NCBI RefSeq assembly: GCF_022376445.1 | Contig: NW_025955299.1 | Span: 1-42,801, forward strand | Direction of reading: 5' to 3' | Length of the DNA stretch: 42,801 nucleotides | Source: Fomitopsis serialis | Lineage: Eukaryota > Basidiomycota > Agaricomycetes > Polyporales > Fomitopsidaceae | Shown here: positions 32,640 through 42,801 of the stretch, piece by piece | Layout of the letters: every line of letters begins with the position of its first letter | How positions within the stretch are numbered: position 1 is the stretch's first letter | Made by a program: the position numbers and the translations under genes | Notes under the pieces: generated by a model | Seen by the model: only the letters and a program-made list of their open reading frames with translations | Told to the model about the DNA's origin: nothing | Database searches by the model: none

Positions 32640-34294
32640 ATGTCCAAGCCCAAACCTAGCGTCGGTGATCTTGCTTTTGTCGATGCTCTCGACTGATATG
32701 TTCACTTAGCATTTCCCCCCTCTCACCGGCACCGTCTCACACGGACAGGTCTCGCCATGGAATATCGACGGGACTCTTGACGTCGATCAGAGCAGTGTCG
32801 ATGAAGAGAACGACGAGGCATCGTGTGCCGACAGACCGAGTGCCGACGGACAAAATGCCGATGAACAGAGCAACGAGGAATTACGCGCCGATGAATGGAT
32901 CTACGACGCGAACGAGGATTACTCCAGCACCGCAAGACAGGTCTTCAGAGACTGGTGCGACGCCCGTTTTCAAGGCAACCTGCCGCTAGCCCCCTCCACT
33001 CGCATCCCGCTCGAGGTCTTCGAGTTCATCATCGACGAGATGGATCCTCCCACATTGGCCGCCGCAGCGCCGGTCTGTGCACCATGGTACCCTCGAGCGA
33101 TCTACCACGGCGTCGAGATTCGCCGCCGCGCGCGCTTCAACATGTTATTCAAGCAGTGCCACACATCTCCCCGTGTCAAGCAGCGGCTCGCAAACACATG
33201 CAAGCTGATGGTAGATGAGGTGAGTGCTTATTCCAACGTGTGTATACGGACGGCCCTGAGTGCCAGGAAAAGGACGACGATGATGACACTCGCTTCCTGC
33301 AAGCACTACCGTCTGCGCTCGCTACTCTGATGCCCCGTCTACACATCCTTCACATCGAGAATGGAATACTTCGTTTCATCCGCACAGATTTCTTCCTCGC
33401 CCTATCGAGGTTCAAGTCTGTCACCTCGTTGACGCTTGACCATTGTCAACTGAATAACATCACGCAGCTGCGGCGGATCGTGTCTGCCTTCCCCAGCTTG
33501 CCGACTTCACGATGCATATCCAGTTCGCTGAGCAAGGTGCTGCTAGTTACACGGGAGCCTCGTTATTTCAGCCATCATCTCACGTACGTCTTCAATACCT
33601 TGATGTCAGCGTATACGAAGAACGCATGTCGATATTTCTTAACTGGATGACATGCTCAGGCCTCTGCGCCTCGCTTACGTATCTGACAGTCCGGTTCGAC
33701 GATCCCTCGATTGTACAGATCCCTCTCCAAAACTTCTTGAAACGGCAGGGGCATCGTTGACCTGTTACCGCGAGGACTACGATATCAATGGCCGTAGGAG
33801 TCCCTTCATGCTACTCACAGACTTCGCCGCTGATGCGCACACACAATTTAGGTGGTCACGTAAGTCTGTCGCAGAACACCGCCTTGCGATTCTTAGACTT
33901 CGGGTCTCATCGCGTCAAACACGAGGGCGAAGATCAGGGGCAGGGCGCGTGGACCAAAACAACGGACGAATTACACGGCATCTTCTCCACCATCCGCAGC
34001 CATCAACTCGAGCACATCGAGTTCCGCGTTCACGTTAGCTTTGACAACAGCATTCTCGAGCCTGAGCAGCCCGGCGTTGTCGTCGAGAAGCTTGACCTGC
34101 GGGACCTGCGTAGGGTCATGGGCCAGCCATACTTCGACGCCCTGAAGATAGTCGAGGTGAAGATGTACCTGGTCCCTCAGGCATACTGGGCCAGTACCCC
34201 GAGAGCCAGCGACATCGTCGATCAGAAGCTCGTGGCCATGTTCGGTGGCATTTTGCAGCCATGGTCTGCCCGTGGTATAGTCAACGTTACCTAG
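32640..34294 (+). pseudogene. F-box/LRR-like protein, copy G, two frameshifts
   Basis: Start exon 32640-32664 (MSKPKPSV), then a main exon from about 32749 with acidic SVDEENDEAS and ADEQSNEELRADEW, and the F-box ARIPLEVFEFIIDEMD analogue (TRIPLEVFEF) to APWYPRAI. Introns: 33220-33266 (47 bp) and 33794-33851 (58 bp). One-base losses near 33497 (in a C run before the repeat region) and near 33735 break the leucine-rich part into three frames. The tail (LDLRDLRRVMGQPYFDALKI, WSARGIVNVT) is intact. The join of the first intron fits only with an alternative donor. Probably dead; both lesions are single bases, so read support would settle it. Confidence 0.65.
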
Positions 34295-34325
34295 CTTTCT
34301 AGTATGCTCCTTTGATATTGTAACC

Positions 34326-34375
34326 GTGAGTGGAGCCCGTTTGCGCGCACACACTTCCGTCTAACTCCCGTTCAG
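34326..34375 (+). other. 3' UTR intron of F-box G
   Basis: GTGAGT donor, CTAAC branch point, CCCGTTCAG acceptor, 50 bp. Kept even though the coding frame is broken. Confidence 0.5.
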
Positions 34376-34379
34376 CCAT

Positions 34380-34862
34380 TCGGCAGTACCCAGGAACCCT
34401 CACGCTAAGACGTGGCGGGTCATCCGAACGGTACAGACGAAGGTGGCGGCAACGATGCATCGTCACCGCTTGTATGGAGCGCGGCGGGGGGATCAGTCGT
34501 TCACAAGCTGTCGTTCGGCTCCATATTATTTATCGGCTGACTCAATAGGAGTACGATTGGCTTGGGTCTGGTATGAAGGTGACCCGGATTCGGTATGGTT
34601 ACCATCTCTATTGATTCATGCTTGCTACGATGTCTGAATGTACTATAAATCGACAATCCAGGCTCGAGGGTGTCGGTATTTGATTGTATTGGACATGCTG
34701 AAACTCGAGACATAAGAGCAGGTCAATATCAAGTTCAAGTACAATGAGTACGTATCTGACCGTCAGATAGCGGTGCCATAGAAGGGGCTCCAACCGGGGT
34801 GGCACGAGGAAGCGGGAGAAATTTGCCTCGCACTGCCGCAAATCGCATGTCGACGGGAGACG
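34380..34862. other. F-box G 3' flank
   Basis: Matches the flanks after copies A, C and E, with blocks such as CATGCTTGCTACGATG and TTGTATTGGACATG. No gene. Confidence 0.45.
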
Positions 34863-34864
34863 TA

Positions 34865-35241
34865 CTGTGGCTGACCCAGCTTTGCAAACGCGTTTGCAAA
34901 GCTGTCCCACACACTTCAAATCGGAGGTTCCGCGGGATTTTCTTTCATAGTACCATTCTTATACCTATTCAATGCATGCATGAATATTTCTGGGTGTTTC
35001 CGAGGGCAGGAACATGCTTTCGGCAGCCGTGCAAACGAGACTCGCCGCCTCGCGCCAAAAACAGACCTTTGCATTTTTCTTTCAACATGTACTGCGTCCC
35101 GCCCTCTGAGCATCTAATACAATAATGACAGCATACAAAGCAATTCAGAACATTTTTTCCCGAAGAGTTTTGGCCTCGTATGAGGGCAGAATACTACTTT
35201 TTGCATATCTGGTCCGTTTTGCAAAGCTGGGTCAGCCACAG
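34865..35241. mobile_element. 377-bp MITE with TA target duplication
   Basis: Perfect 24-bp terminal inverted repeats begin CTGTGGCTGACCCAGCTTTG and are flanked on both sides by TA (34863-34864, 35242-35243). A 12-bp inner palindrome with a CGCG centre lies at 34877-34904. The element is visibly more AT-rich than its surroundings and holds no open frame. The paralogous interval before GS-D lacks it, which dates the presence/absence difference to after the two intervals split. TA duplication and a small non-coding body fit a Tc1/mariner-type (possibly pogo/Fot-related) miniature element that depends on a transposase elsewhere. Only one copy in the window. Confidence 0.9.
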
Positions 35242-35582
35242 TACTGTAGGAGCGAAGGCCAACCGCGGACCGACGTTCCTTGGCGTCCATGGCCTACGAC
35301 AAATACATCGCGTGCCAGACTTGAGTCACTTGAGGTAATCGCACAGCACGCGCTCCGTACCTACTAAGGTCGGGCGGCATCAGTATCGTCGTGAGGGTAT
35401 CAGTCGGCGCCGTTTGCTCCCGACAACTGAAGCAAGTATGTCCCGGCACCATCACTCGCAGATGCTTGATATGGTTCCATGCGGCACGAATCACCCAGAG
35501 AGGCGACCAGAGGACGACTGCACAGTCGCATCCGAGTTGCAAATTCAAGTTGGTAGGGCTTGTCAAAGAGCGTTAACGTCCT

Positions 35583-35610
35583 GACCAATGAATGGTTCGA
35601 GCGTATAAGT
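35583..35610 (+). promoter_or_regulatory. Possible GS-H promoter (CCAAT and TATA-like)
   Basis: CCAAT at 35584-35588 is followed by TATAAGTA about 15 bp later. The GS-D counterpart has CCTAC and CATATGAG, so neither motif is strictly kept. It is about 390 bp before the ATG, which would need a long or spliced 5' UTR. Confidence 0.25.
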
Positions 35611-35664
35611 AGTACTTACCAGCATCGTGAAGGGCACGAACTTCTACGCATCTTTGACAGTACC

Positions 35665-35691
35665 TGCCAGTGCGCTACTGGTATGTAGCGC
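35665..35691. promoter_or_regulatory. Overlapping dyads upstream of GS-H
   Basis: Counterpart of 16235-16260. The GCGCTAC/GTAGCGC arms are perfect, with a 6-bp spacer; the TGCCAGT/ACTGGTA arms have one mismatch. Confidence 0.35.
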
Positions 35692-35991
35692 TCGCATACA
35701 TTGTCCGCTTCATCAGTACATATCCGAAAACGCGGGATTGAAGGCATGCAGCACATCTTTCAAGGGGCGCGATGAAACGACTTAGTCTGATCGGCAAGGG
35801 CAGTATCCTTTGTTTCTTTGTCTGGTGCAGGGCGAAGCCCTGTGTCGGACTGTACAAACGGGGGAATCTAACGTGAAACAGGCGAGGGCGGCAGTCATGG
35901 GGAGGACACCGGGAAGACAGTATCGATATCTTCATATAGGTATCAGCACCAGCTGGCAATGAGGGATTGTATCCGTCCAACCTTCTCCAAT

Positions 35992-37623
35992 ATGGACGCA
36001 ACTTCAGCTTCTAGTTTTTCGATTGCCTACACCGCAGATCATGGCTGGACACCGAGGTACACATCCGTGGATGACCTACGGCTCCAGGAACGCGGGATCA
36101 AGCACGTGCGCGTGCAATTCGTCGATTACTCGAACACGGTGCGCTTCTGGGTGCTGCCCGTCTCGTACTTCAAGCGCGTATGCAAGCTCGCGCGTCCGAG
36201 CATGACTCTGTCGCCCGTCGCTCTCGCCTTCGTCGGCGTCCGGTTCGCCAGCGGCTTCAGCCGCATGGGCGAGTGCCTGTTTGCGATAGACCTGAACAGC
36301 TTCCGCGTATGCACGTACGCACCCGGACACGCCGTCGTCTCGACGTGGTTACAGGAGAAGGTGCCCTCACCGACCGGTGCGCTCGCGATCCCGCTGTGTC
36401 CGAGGACGATGCTGCAGAAGGTCGTCGACGAGGCCAAGGAGAAGGCTGGCCTGACGTTCCTGGTCGGCTTCGAGTCCGAGTTCGTTTTGCTGAAGAACGC
36501 ATCGTCACCGCCCGAGCTGGTGAACAACGCAGGATGGAGTTGTTCCGCGGGGCTTCGCACGGGTGCAGTCGAGAGCTCTGTGCTCGACGAGATCGTCGAG
36601 TGCGTCGAGGAAGCCGGCATCGAAGTACATTACATGGTCGGAGAGGCTGCCCCTGGACAGGTATTCATAACCGATTCTCTCAATATATATAATTGGCTCA
36701 CCAGTCATCCTTGTCTCCAGTATGAACTAGTGACGGGTCCGATGTCCCCTCTTGACGCAGCCGACGCTTTGGTGTTCACCCGAGAGACCATCTACAACAT
36801 CGCGCATAAGCACGGGCTCCGTGCGACCTTTGCTCCGCGCCTGCTGGCTGATAGCAGTGAGTACCCAATAAACCGAGCAATGAACTACGAGGTGGACCAG
36901 TCATGCTCACTAGCGTTTCCATAGTCGGCAGTGGCGCGCATATGCATTTGTCGCTGCACTCGACCGTCCCATTTACAGGCCCGGACACCCGATCAGACGC
37001 CGCGTTAGCACCCGAGCTCACACCCACCCAGCGCTCCTTCCTCCAGACACTCGTCGAGCACATCGCTTCCCTGAGCGCGATCACACTGCCAACCAACGCC
37101 TCCTACAAGCGCGTCGAAGACGGCATCTTCTCGGGCGGCACGTACGCATGCTGGGGGTGGCACAACAAAGACGCTCCTGTGAGGCTCTGCGGGGACGGGC
37201 AGGCGAACCACTTCGAGGTGAAGACGATAGACGGCACGTCGAACCCGTATCTTGTCTCGGCCGGCATCTTGGCGGCTGGATTGGAGGGCGTGTTGAACGG
37301 GGCGGAGCTGAAGACGGGGAATTGCGCTAAGCCCGCGGCGCGGATGAGCGAAGAAGAGAGGAAGGCGGTGGGGTTGGAGAATACCCGTCGCTTTCCCCGG
37401 ACAGTCAGCGACGCTCGGCGGATGCTGGACGAGGATCAGTATCTGAAAGAGGCCCTAGGCGCCGAGTTCGTGGGCATATATCTGGGAGTGAGCAAGGTGA
37501 GTCAAGTTCCTCGACAGCGGAACAATGTACTCACGAGTGCCTTCCATGACGCAGTTGTTAGAAGAACATATGACACTGCCTACCGAGGAAGCGACAGTTA
37601 CCCGTCTTGTCGAGACCTTCTAG
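35992..37623 (+). CDS. Class-I glutamine-synthetase-like protein, GS-H
   Basis: Exons 35992-36660, 36721-36856, 36925-37496 and 37555-37623 have the same lengths as GS-D and also give 481 residues. All landmarks are kept: VQFVDYSNTVRFWVL, FESEF, GEAAPGQYE, GSGAHMHLSL, ASYKR, EVKTIDGTSNPYL and the tail LLEEHMTLPTEEATVTRL. The protein differs from GS-D at few positions, mostly in the first 20 residues and in a loop after 165. Intron 1 is 60 bp, stop-free and in frame here but 59 bp in GS-D, so only GS-H could make a longer form by retention. Probably an active ligase of the GS superfamily; substrate unknown. Confidence 0.85.
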
Positions 37624-37825
37624 AGCACGTCGCATTCTTTGGTCCAGATTAACAGAGAGGGACACCAGTTCAGGAAAATATGCATAAGGCTTATCATTGC
37701 GCTACGTCGATTGCTGCGATAGTTTGGGATATAACGCTGAGACGACGACGACCCGTTGGCACACAGGCACAGTTGATGGCGCTGTCCACGGAAGAAGCCA
37801 GTGCTGAACACTTGACAGAAGTCTC

Positions 37826-39434
37826 CTAGTCGACACGAGTATCACAGCTCGTTCCTCGTAAGTGAGCTTGACCTACACAGCTTGGAGAGGTTCCTATATG
37901 CGATACTCCATAGGCCTGATATTGCTCGTCCGGGTTAGCGGCATGCATAAAGCACAAGCTCACGACCTTACTGCCGCCGGATCGTCGGTAGTATGCAACC
38001 AGACGCGTGATCGTCTCCTCTTCGCTCGGAAGTTTCATGTACTCCTCCAACAACTGAGAGACGCGTACTAAGCGCAGGTCACCCCACAAACAAGGCACGA
38101 CGCACCTTGTTCACAACTGCATATTTCGTCACGATCTCCTCGCCCAGCTTCTCACTGAGGTACCGATCTCTCTGCAGCAGCTGCCTCGCGTCACTCACCG
38201 TCCACGGAGACGAGTTCGACGTCCCGTCCGCCGTCTTGATCTCCAAGTGGTGCGCGCCCTACGTGCCGCGCAGCCGGATCGGCGCGTCCTTGTTGTCCAT
38301 GTCCCAGCAGGCGTACGCGTAACGCCGGCCTAGATACCGTCGAGCATGCGCGCGTAGGACGCGGAGGTGGGCAGCGTGAACGCGCAGAGGGAAGGCAGTT
38401 GCTCGAGGATGCCCTGGAGGAAGGACCGCTCCGTGTTGGCGCGAAAGACGCGTCGGGCTGCGTGCCTGACGCTGGAGACTTGCCTGAATGGCCAGAGAAG
38501 TGTAGGTTCGCACCGTTGTCACCTGCGGAGGACGGATGCTGCGAGTCAGGCGCGCCCCGTGGTGGTCTGTTGAGAGGAAAGCTTACAGTTGTCGGCGTGC
38601 AGCTGTGGGGCGAACGTAGCATGGAGGCCATCCGTGCTGGCGACGTTGTAGATGGTCTCTCTGGTGTGCACAACTGCGTCGGCTGCCTCGAGCGGGGACA
38701 GAGGGTCGGTGACAACTTCGAACTGTCGGTGGCGCGTCAGCATACATATTGCTAGAACGAGCTGCGTGTAAAGGCTTACCTGTCCAGGAGCCGACTCCGC
38801 GTCTATCATCTGCAAGTCAAACCCTGCCTCCTGCAGGTCGTCTGCGATCCCCATCAATACGGTATTCCCCACTACAACTGTCCAGAATTTCGCCGAACAC
38901 GACTAATCGCCATCGACCACTGTTACGGGCTTGGGAGATATCGCGCTCAGGAGTATAAACTCAGACTCAAAGCCAGCGAGGAAGAGTCCGGCCTTGGCCT
39001 GAGCCTCGTCGACGATGTGCTTCAGCAATGTCCGCGGACACAGCGGGATGGCCAAACTGCCGTTCGGAAGCGGGGCCTTCTCCTGAAACCAGCCCATAAT
39101 CACCAGCCGCCCGGGGGCGTACGGGCACAGGCGGGAACCGTTCAGGTCGATGGCATAAATATTTATGCTCGTCCGTCCCGTTAAACCCCTCGGCCGCGTC
39201 GAGTCCCACCAGTCCCAGCGTGACATGAGATAAGCCCACCTCAGGGCGCGCCGTTTCGCAAAGTCTGGTGAAGTATGAGACGAGGAGGATACGGAAGCGT
39301 ACGGTGTTGACCAGGTCAACCCATTGCACGCGCACATAGGCGACCCCTCGTTCTGCCAGTCGTAGAGCGTGCAAGGACGCGTACTCTGGTTGCGAAGCCT
39401 GTTCAGGCCTGTAGACGACGCCGATTTGCGACAT
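37826..39434 (-). pseudogene. Inverted GS-like pseudogene beyond GS-H
   Basis: Starts at ATG 39434 (MSQIGVVY), with YVRVQWVDLVNTVRFRILLV and a frameshift near 39165. It resumes as AIDLNGSRLCPYAPG, then GFESEFILL, DAESAPGQ, FEVVTDPLSPLEAADAVVHT and GNGA-like DNGANLHFSGHS. A second frame change follows; then YACWDMDNKDAPIRLRGT ends in a stop. The segment NPYLVSAGILAAGLEGV and about 60 further residues are deleted between GTSN and TVSDAR. The final exon LLEEYMKLPSEEETITRL runs on to 37826. It is a distinct, older GS paralogue, not a copy of GS-D/H, and cannot make a working enzyme. Confidence 0.8.
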
Positions 39435-39439
39435 AGTGG

Positions 39440-40300
39440 GAGTATTCTGACTGAGTCGTAATAGACAGGGCGCAGTCGAGCGACGAGGAGGAGAGGTCTG
39501 TCGTTGGTCTGTCGAGGTCCAACTGAACTTGACGGCATCTCGGCGCGCCACCTCGGAGACCTCGCGCCACCTCGCCCGTAGACCGTCATGCTCACTCCAG
39601 TCACGCCTGTCGCTACGCAGCTCGTACTTAGCGACTGACAGAAGGCTAGTAATACCTCTACGTGGCCTCTGGCGCCGCCGTAGGCCCCTTTCCGCTAGTG
39701 TCGAGCAAGCTATACATCGCCTCAAGCACTCTCGGTCGCCTCGCGGGAGCATCTTCCCATCTCACATCATGGGCTGAACCCGTTGAAAAGGCGCATATGA
39801 CGGCTATAGCGAACACGGCAGATAAGTAGGGTGGACGGAAGGGGCAGAGGCTATTGTGACAGGCGAATTGTGGGTGGCAACGCAGCAGAGCGGTGAGTGT
39901 TCCTCATGAATGCACGTCTTCGCGTAACTCGCCCCGCCCGTCTTGCAGACGCACACTATACGCTACGGACGCCGTCCACCTGCGCTTTCGCGCAAGCCCG
40001 TTAATTCAGGTCTGCTGCCTGACCGTCCACATCATGTGAAGGAAGTTACACATGAATGCGACTCTAAGTAGGTGCACCTACATATCTTGGGCTGTTGTGT
40101 TCGTGAGCAGGCTCGTACTGCGCGCATTCACACTGCACGACCGTAACCCGTAACGTCGCTACAGTTGTTGTTGAACGTTAACGACGTTGAACGCTGAATC
40201 TCGACGAGCGGGGTAAGTGCGGCGCCTTGACGAGCGTTAGCAGCGTAACCCGGCGATCAGCGTGCGATTCATCAAGATTTCGGGGCACAGCCTCTGCTAG
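39440..40300. other. Intergenic region before F-box J
   Basis: No gene recognised. The last 60 bp (GTGCGATTCATCAA to ACATATACATGGCC) resemble the segment before the start exons of F-box A and C. Three TAACCC(G) hexamer-like motifs near 40150 and 40246 are not true TTAGGG repeats. Confidence 0.4.
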
Positions 40301-40474
40301 TCACATATACATGGCCTTGGTGCGTTCCTGCATACATAGCTACTCCGGGATAGCATTGTGCGCGATCACCACCCTAGCGATGGTACCTTCCAAGTTTCGT
40401 ATGCTGCGCAATCCTAGCTCATGCATTCGGGTAGCGTTTGTCTCCTCCCTTAGGCGACGTGCCATGCACACAAG

Positions 40475-41901
40475 TCGCACAACGGGGTCCAGATAGGCTG
40501 ACTTACGACGACGGATCGGGTGCCGACAAACGGAGCGCTAACGACTCGAGCAGACTTGTCTCTGTGCAGAGCGGCAGCTTGCTATTGACCGCCGATGCTG
40601 CTCGCTTTCCGCTCGAGGTCTTCGAGGACATCATCGACGCAATGAACACCCGCACGTTACTTGCAGCGGCGCAGGTCTGCGCAGCATGGTACCCTCGAGC
40701 CATGCGCAACCTCTACTACGCCATCGAGATAAGCGGACGCAGAAGCTTCGACATCCTGTTCAAGCAGCGTCGCACGTCTCCTTATGTCAAGCAGTGGCTC
40801 GCAACTACGCGCGAGCTGCGAGTCAGAGACGGTAGCACCATCGCTGTTCAAGTTGGTGGCAGAAATCCTCGCTTTCTTCACGCACTCCCCCCAGCCCTTG
40901 GCCACGCACTGTCCAGAGTGCAGCGTCTTGCGATCAGTGGGCTGCGTGGTGACGAGCACCCGACATTTTTTCTTGGCCTGTCGCAGTTCTCGTCCGTCGT
41001 GTCACTGGAACTGTCCCTGTGTTCGCTGAACCACATCTCACAGCTTCGGCGGATCATATATACCTTCCCCCTGCTTACAACACTCACACTAGAAGATATC
41101 CAAATCGCTCCGCACGATACTGTCAGTTCTGTGGGAGGCACATCCTTTCGGTCACCATCTGATGTGCATCTGCGCCATCTACATATCACTGCGCACCGGA
41201 AGCCCGAATTTATCGACTGGATAGCGCAGTCAGGGCTCTGCGTCTCCCTCGAGGTTCTGACAGTCTGGCTACTGGTACATGACGAATCCGCGCGGCAAAG
41301 CGTCGGCGCACTACTCAAAAGCGCGGGGTCTTCCTTGACTCAATTACAATCTCATAGTAAGGATTCACCTTTCCTTGCTCCTCCGACTTCGCCGCTGACA
41401 TGCATGCTCGGTCTAGTTGTCCACGGCGACCTAGTGCACAACACCGCCTTGCGATCCTTGGATCTCTATCTCAATAGCGTCCCTCTCACGGCAAAAAACC
41501 AGGGGCTTAACACGGACAAACTAGCGCGCCAGTTACACGGCGTCCTCTCCACCGTCCGAAGCCACGAGCTCGAGCACATCGCCATCGCGACAAGCATCCA
41601 CTGCAACAAGAAGGACACCATCCTCGCCGCTATCCTCGAGCACCTCGCATCCGCCCTCGAGCACCTCGATCTGCGGGCCCTGCACGCGGCCATGAGCCAG
41701 CCGTGCTTCGACGCGCTGAAGGCTGTCGACGTGAAGATGGACATGCGGGGTCTGCGGATGGACAAGGGGGGTCTGCAGCGCCGCAGCAAGGCTGAGGTCG
41801 AGGAATTCAGTCGGACGTTCGAGGCCATGTTCCGGGGTTTTCTCCGGCCGTGGTCTGACCGCGGTATAGTCAAGCGCTTCACCTGGGTACGAATGCCGTA
41901 G
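40475..41901 (+). CDS. F-box/LRR-like protein, copy J, open
   Basis: Exons 40475-41356 and 41417-41901 are in frame; the start lies on an upstream exon because no in-frame ATG precedes the F-box and an acceptor (CACACAAG) sits at 40474 in the same phase as in copies A and E. A candidate start exon is ATGGCCTTG at 40311. The F-box is ARFPLEVFEDIIDAMN to VCAAWYPRAM, then GRRSFDILFKQ, leucine-rich repeats (LELSLCSLNHISQLRRI) and a tail with LDLRALHAAMSQPCFDALKA and WSDRGIVK. The late intron is 60 bp and stop-free. The most diverged open copy, with no TTAGGG element found. Likely SCF adaptor; target unknown. Confidence 0.75.
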
Positions 41902-41903
41902 AC

Positions 41904-42312
41904 GTGAGTGGCCTGCTGCGCGTGACCGGGAAGATGTCTTACCTCTTATTCGTGTTAGCCGTCTGCGCCTCATGGCTTTCGGGACAAGCTCGTTTGCTCC
42001 GACCGGCGGTGACTCGTAGTAGGGGCGCTGTCTGGTGTTTGGGAACTGAACCTGTTGATTTACAAAGCGCTGAGTTACAACAATCGTTTTGCCTCAACAC
42101 AACGAACCGTGCTACGACCCTGCTCCGCCGAATAACTACCACTGTACGGAAGAACATATGACATTGCATAAGATATGAGCATACTTTTGGGTTAATTAGA
42201 CATAAACCATGATGAAGAAACGGAAAGCCTATCATAACGAGAGAACTGGAAACGGAAGAAAGCGATCAAGCAAAACTTATGTACAGCAGGCCAAAGCAGA
42301 GGAAGAAGACAT
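41904..42312. other. AT-rich gap between convergent genes
   Basis: It begins with a GTGAGT donor 2 bp after the J stop, the remnant of the family 3' UTR intron. From about 42050 the sequence becomes AT-rich with poly(A)-signal-like stretches on both strands. It separates J from a minus-strand gene and looks like the right edge of the array. Confidence 0.45.
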
Positions 42313-42801
42313 CTAAATCAACTGCGTATTGATTTGTGCCCAGGATTCCGCCCGGCTGCAGGCAGAGGCCTCGGACTCACCCGGGGTTCGCGTCGCCTTC
42401 AGGTATTCTTTGTACTGGTCCTTCTCCTCCTCGGTGACACTCGCATCTTCGTGTGTGAGCTGCTCTGGAGGGCGTTCTGGGAACAGCGCAGAAATATACG
42501 CGTAGATGCGCGGGTCTCCCCCATCCAACGCCGGCGATACGATGGTATACATGCGTACGCGGGCGCGGGGCTTCCAGCCTCGCCGAATGTGGGGACGCCA
42601 AAGGCCGCGCTGACCGGCATCGAGATCATCGTCAGCTCGGGACAGAGCTCTACGATGTGCTGGAGCGCCCCGAGAGGCGGCTCCGTGCCCACGCAGAACG
42701 CGGGCATGAACTCCAGATTCTGGATGCGCGGGAAGGCCTGCGCGATCGTCGGATGTCGCTCGCGGTGAGCGCGAAGCTTTTGGCGTAGACGATCAGGTGG
42801 G
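42313..42801 (-). pseudogene. F-box-like gene of another type, 3' end, cut by window
   Basis: On the minus strand the frames read HLIVYAKSFALTASDI, then IAQAFPRIQNLEFMPAF, ALQHIVELCPELTMISMPVS and, in a third frame, GGDPRIYAYISALFPERP. This order is typical of the C-terminal leucine-rich half of mushroom F-box-like proteins (from general memory of the family). The frame changes near 42735 and 42545 are not explained by introns, so the gene is broken or the bases are wrong. A possible last intron is 42322-42380 (GTGAGT to CGCAG). The F-box itself would lie beyond the window. It is not closely related to the array copies. Confidence 0.45.

Noticed and set aside
35294..35588. Minus-strand ORFs upstream of GS-H and GS-D
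   Set aside because: Frames are only partly shared between the two regions and break in different places; they look like chance frames in conserved non-coding DNA.
37620..37811. Short minus-strand ORF between GS-H and the inverted GS
   Set aside because: No motif, no conservation in the GS-D locus and low-complexity content.
1..42801. LTR or LINE retrotransposons
   Set aside because: No reverse transcriptase, integrase, long terminal repeats or poly(A)-tailed units were recognised; the repeats are gene-bearing segments.

Overview
The window looks like nuclear DNA of a filamentous fungus, most likely an Agaricomycete (Polyporales-like is my guess). The signs are short introns of about 47-69 bp with GTRNGT donors and CTRAC/CTGAY branch points, GC-rich coding DNA, F-box genes of the kind that expand in mushroom genomes, and TTAGGG motifs (the basidiomycete telomere repeat). 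No rRNA, tRNA, CRISPR, operon or bacterial signal was seen.

The region is a young, heavily rearranged gene-family array. Three families are amplified together. (1) Plus-strand F-box/LRR-like genes: three with open frames (22493-24177, 28879-30378, 40475-41901), three full-length but frameshifted (2643-4331, 13580-15269, 32640-34294), and fragments at 8255-8476 and 26400-26580. (2) Class-I glutamine-synthetase-like genes: two intact four-exon copies (16550-18173, 35992-37623), each followed tail-to-tail by a decayed inverted relative (18200-18760, 37826-39434). (3) An unrecognised minus-strand multi-exon family, called X here (parts at 1-392, 5904-7505, 18890-20240, 31104-32441), lying upstream of F-box genes in the opposite orientation. 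Several decayed non-coding modules recur between them.

Layout: 1-4694 is one copy of a segmental duplication (X remnant, modules 2 and 3, F-box A). 4.7-12.2 kb is a mosaic of X, an F-box fragment, an unrecognised plus-strand exon set (Y) and module 2 copies. 12.2-18.8 kb holds F-box C, GS-D and an inverted GS fragment. 18.8-24.54 kb holds X and the second copy of the duplication with open F-box E. 24.5-30.5 kb holds decayed sequence and F-box F. 30.7-39.4 kb holds X, F-box G, a 377-bp TA-flanked MITE, GS-H and the inverted GS pseudogene. 39.4-41.9 kb holds F-box J. After an AT-rich gap, a minus-strand gene of a different F-box-like type runs off the right edge.

The A/E offset (about 19.85 kb) and the GS-D/GS-H offset (19.44 kb) are close, so an old super-unit of about 20 kb may have duplicated in tandem and then been homogenised unevenly. 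F-box proteins are normally SCF ubiquitin-ligase adaptors. The GS-like genes are probably ATP-dependent gamma-glutamyl ligases of unknown substrate. Nothing in the sequence proves that they work together; the link is co-amplification. Exon models, paralogue alignments and frameshift calls were made by eye.
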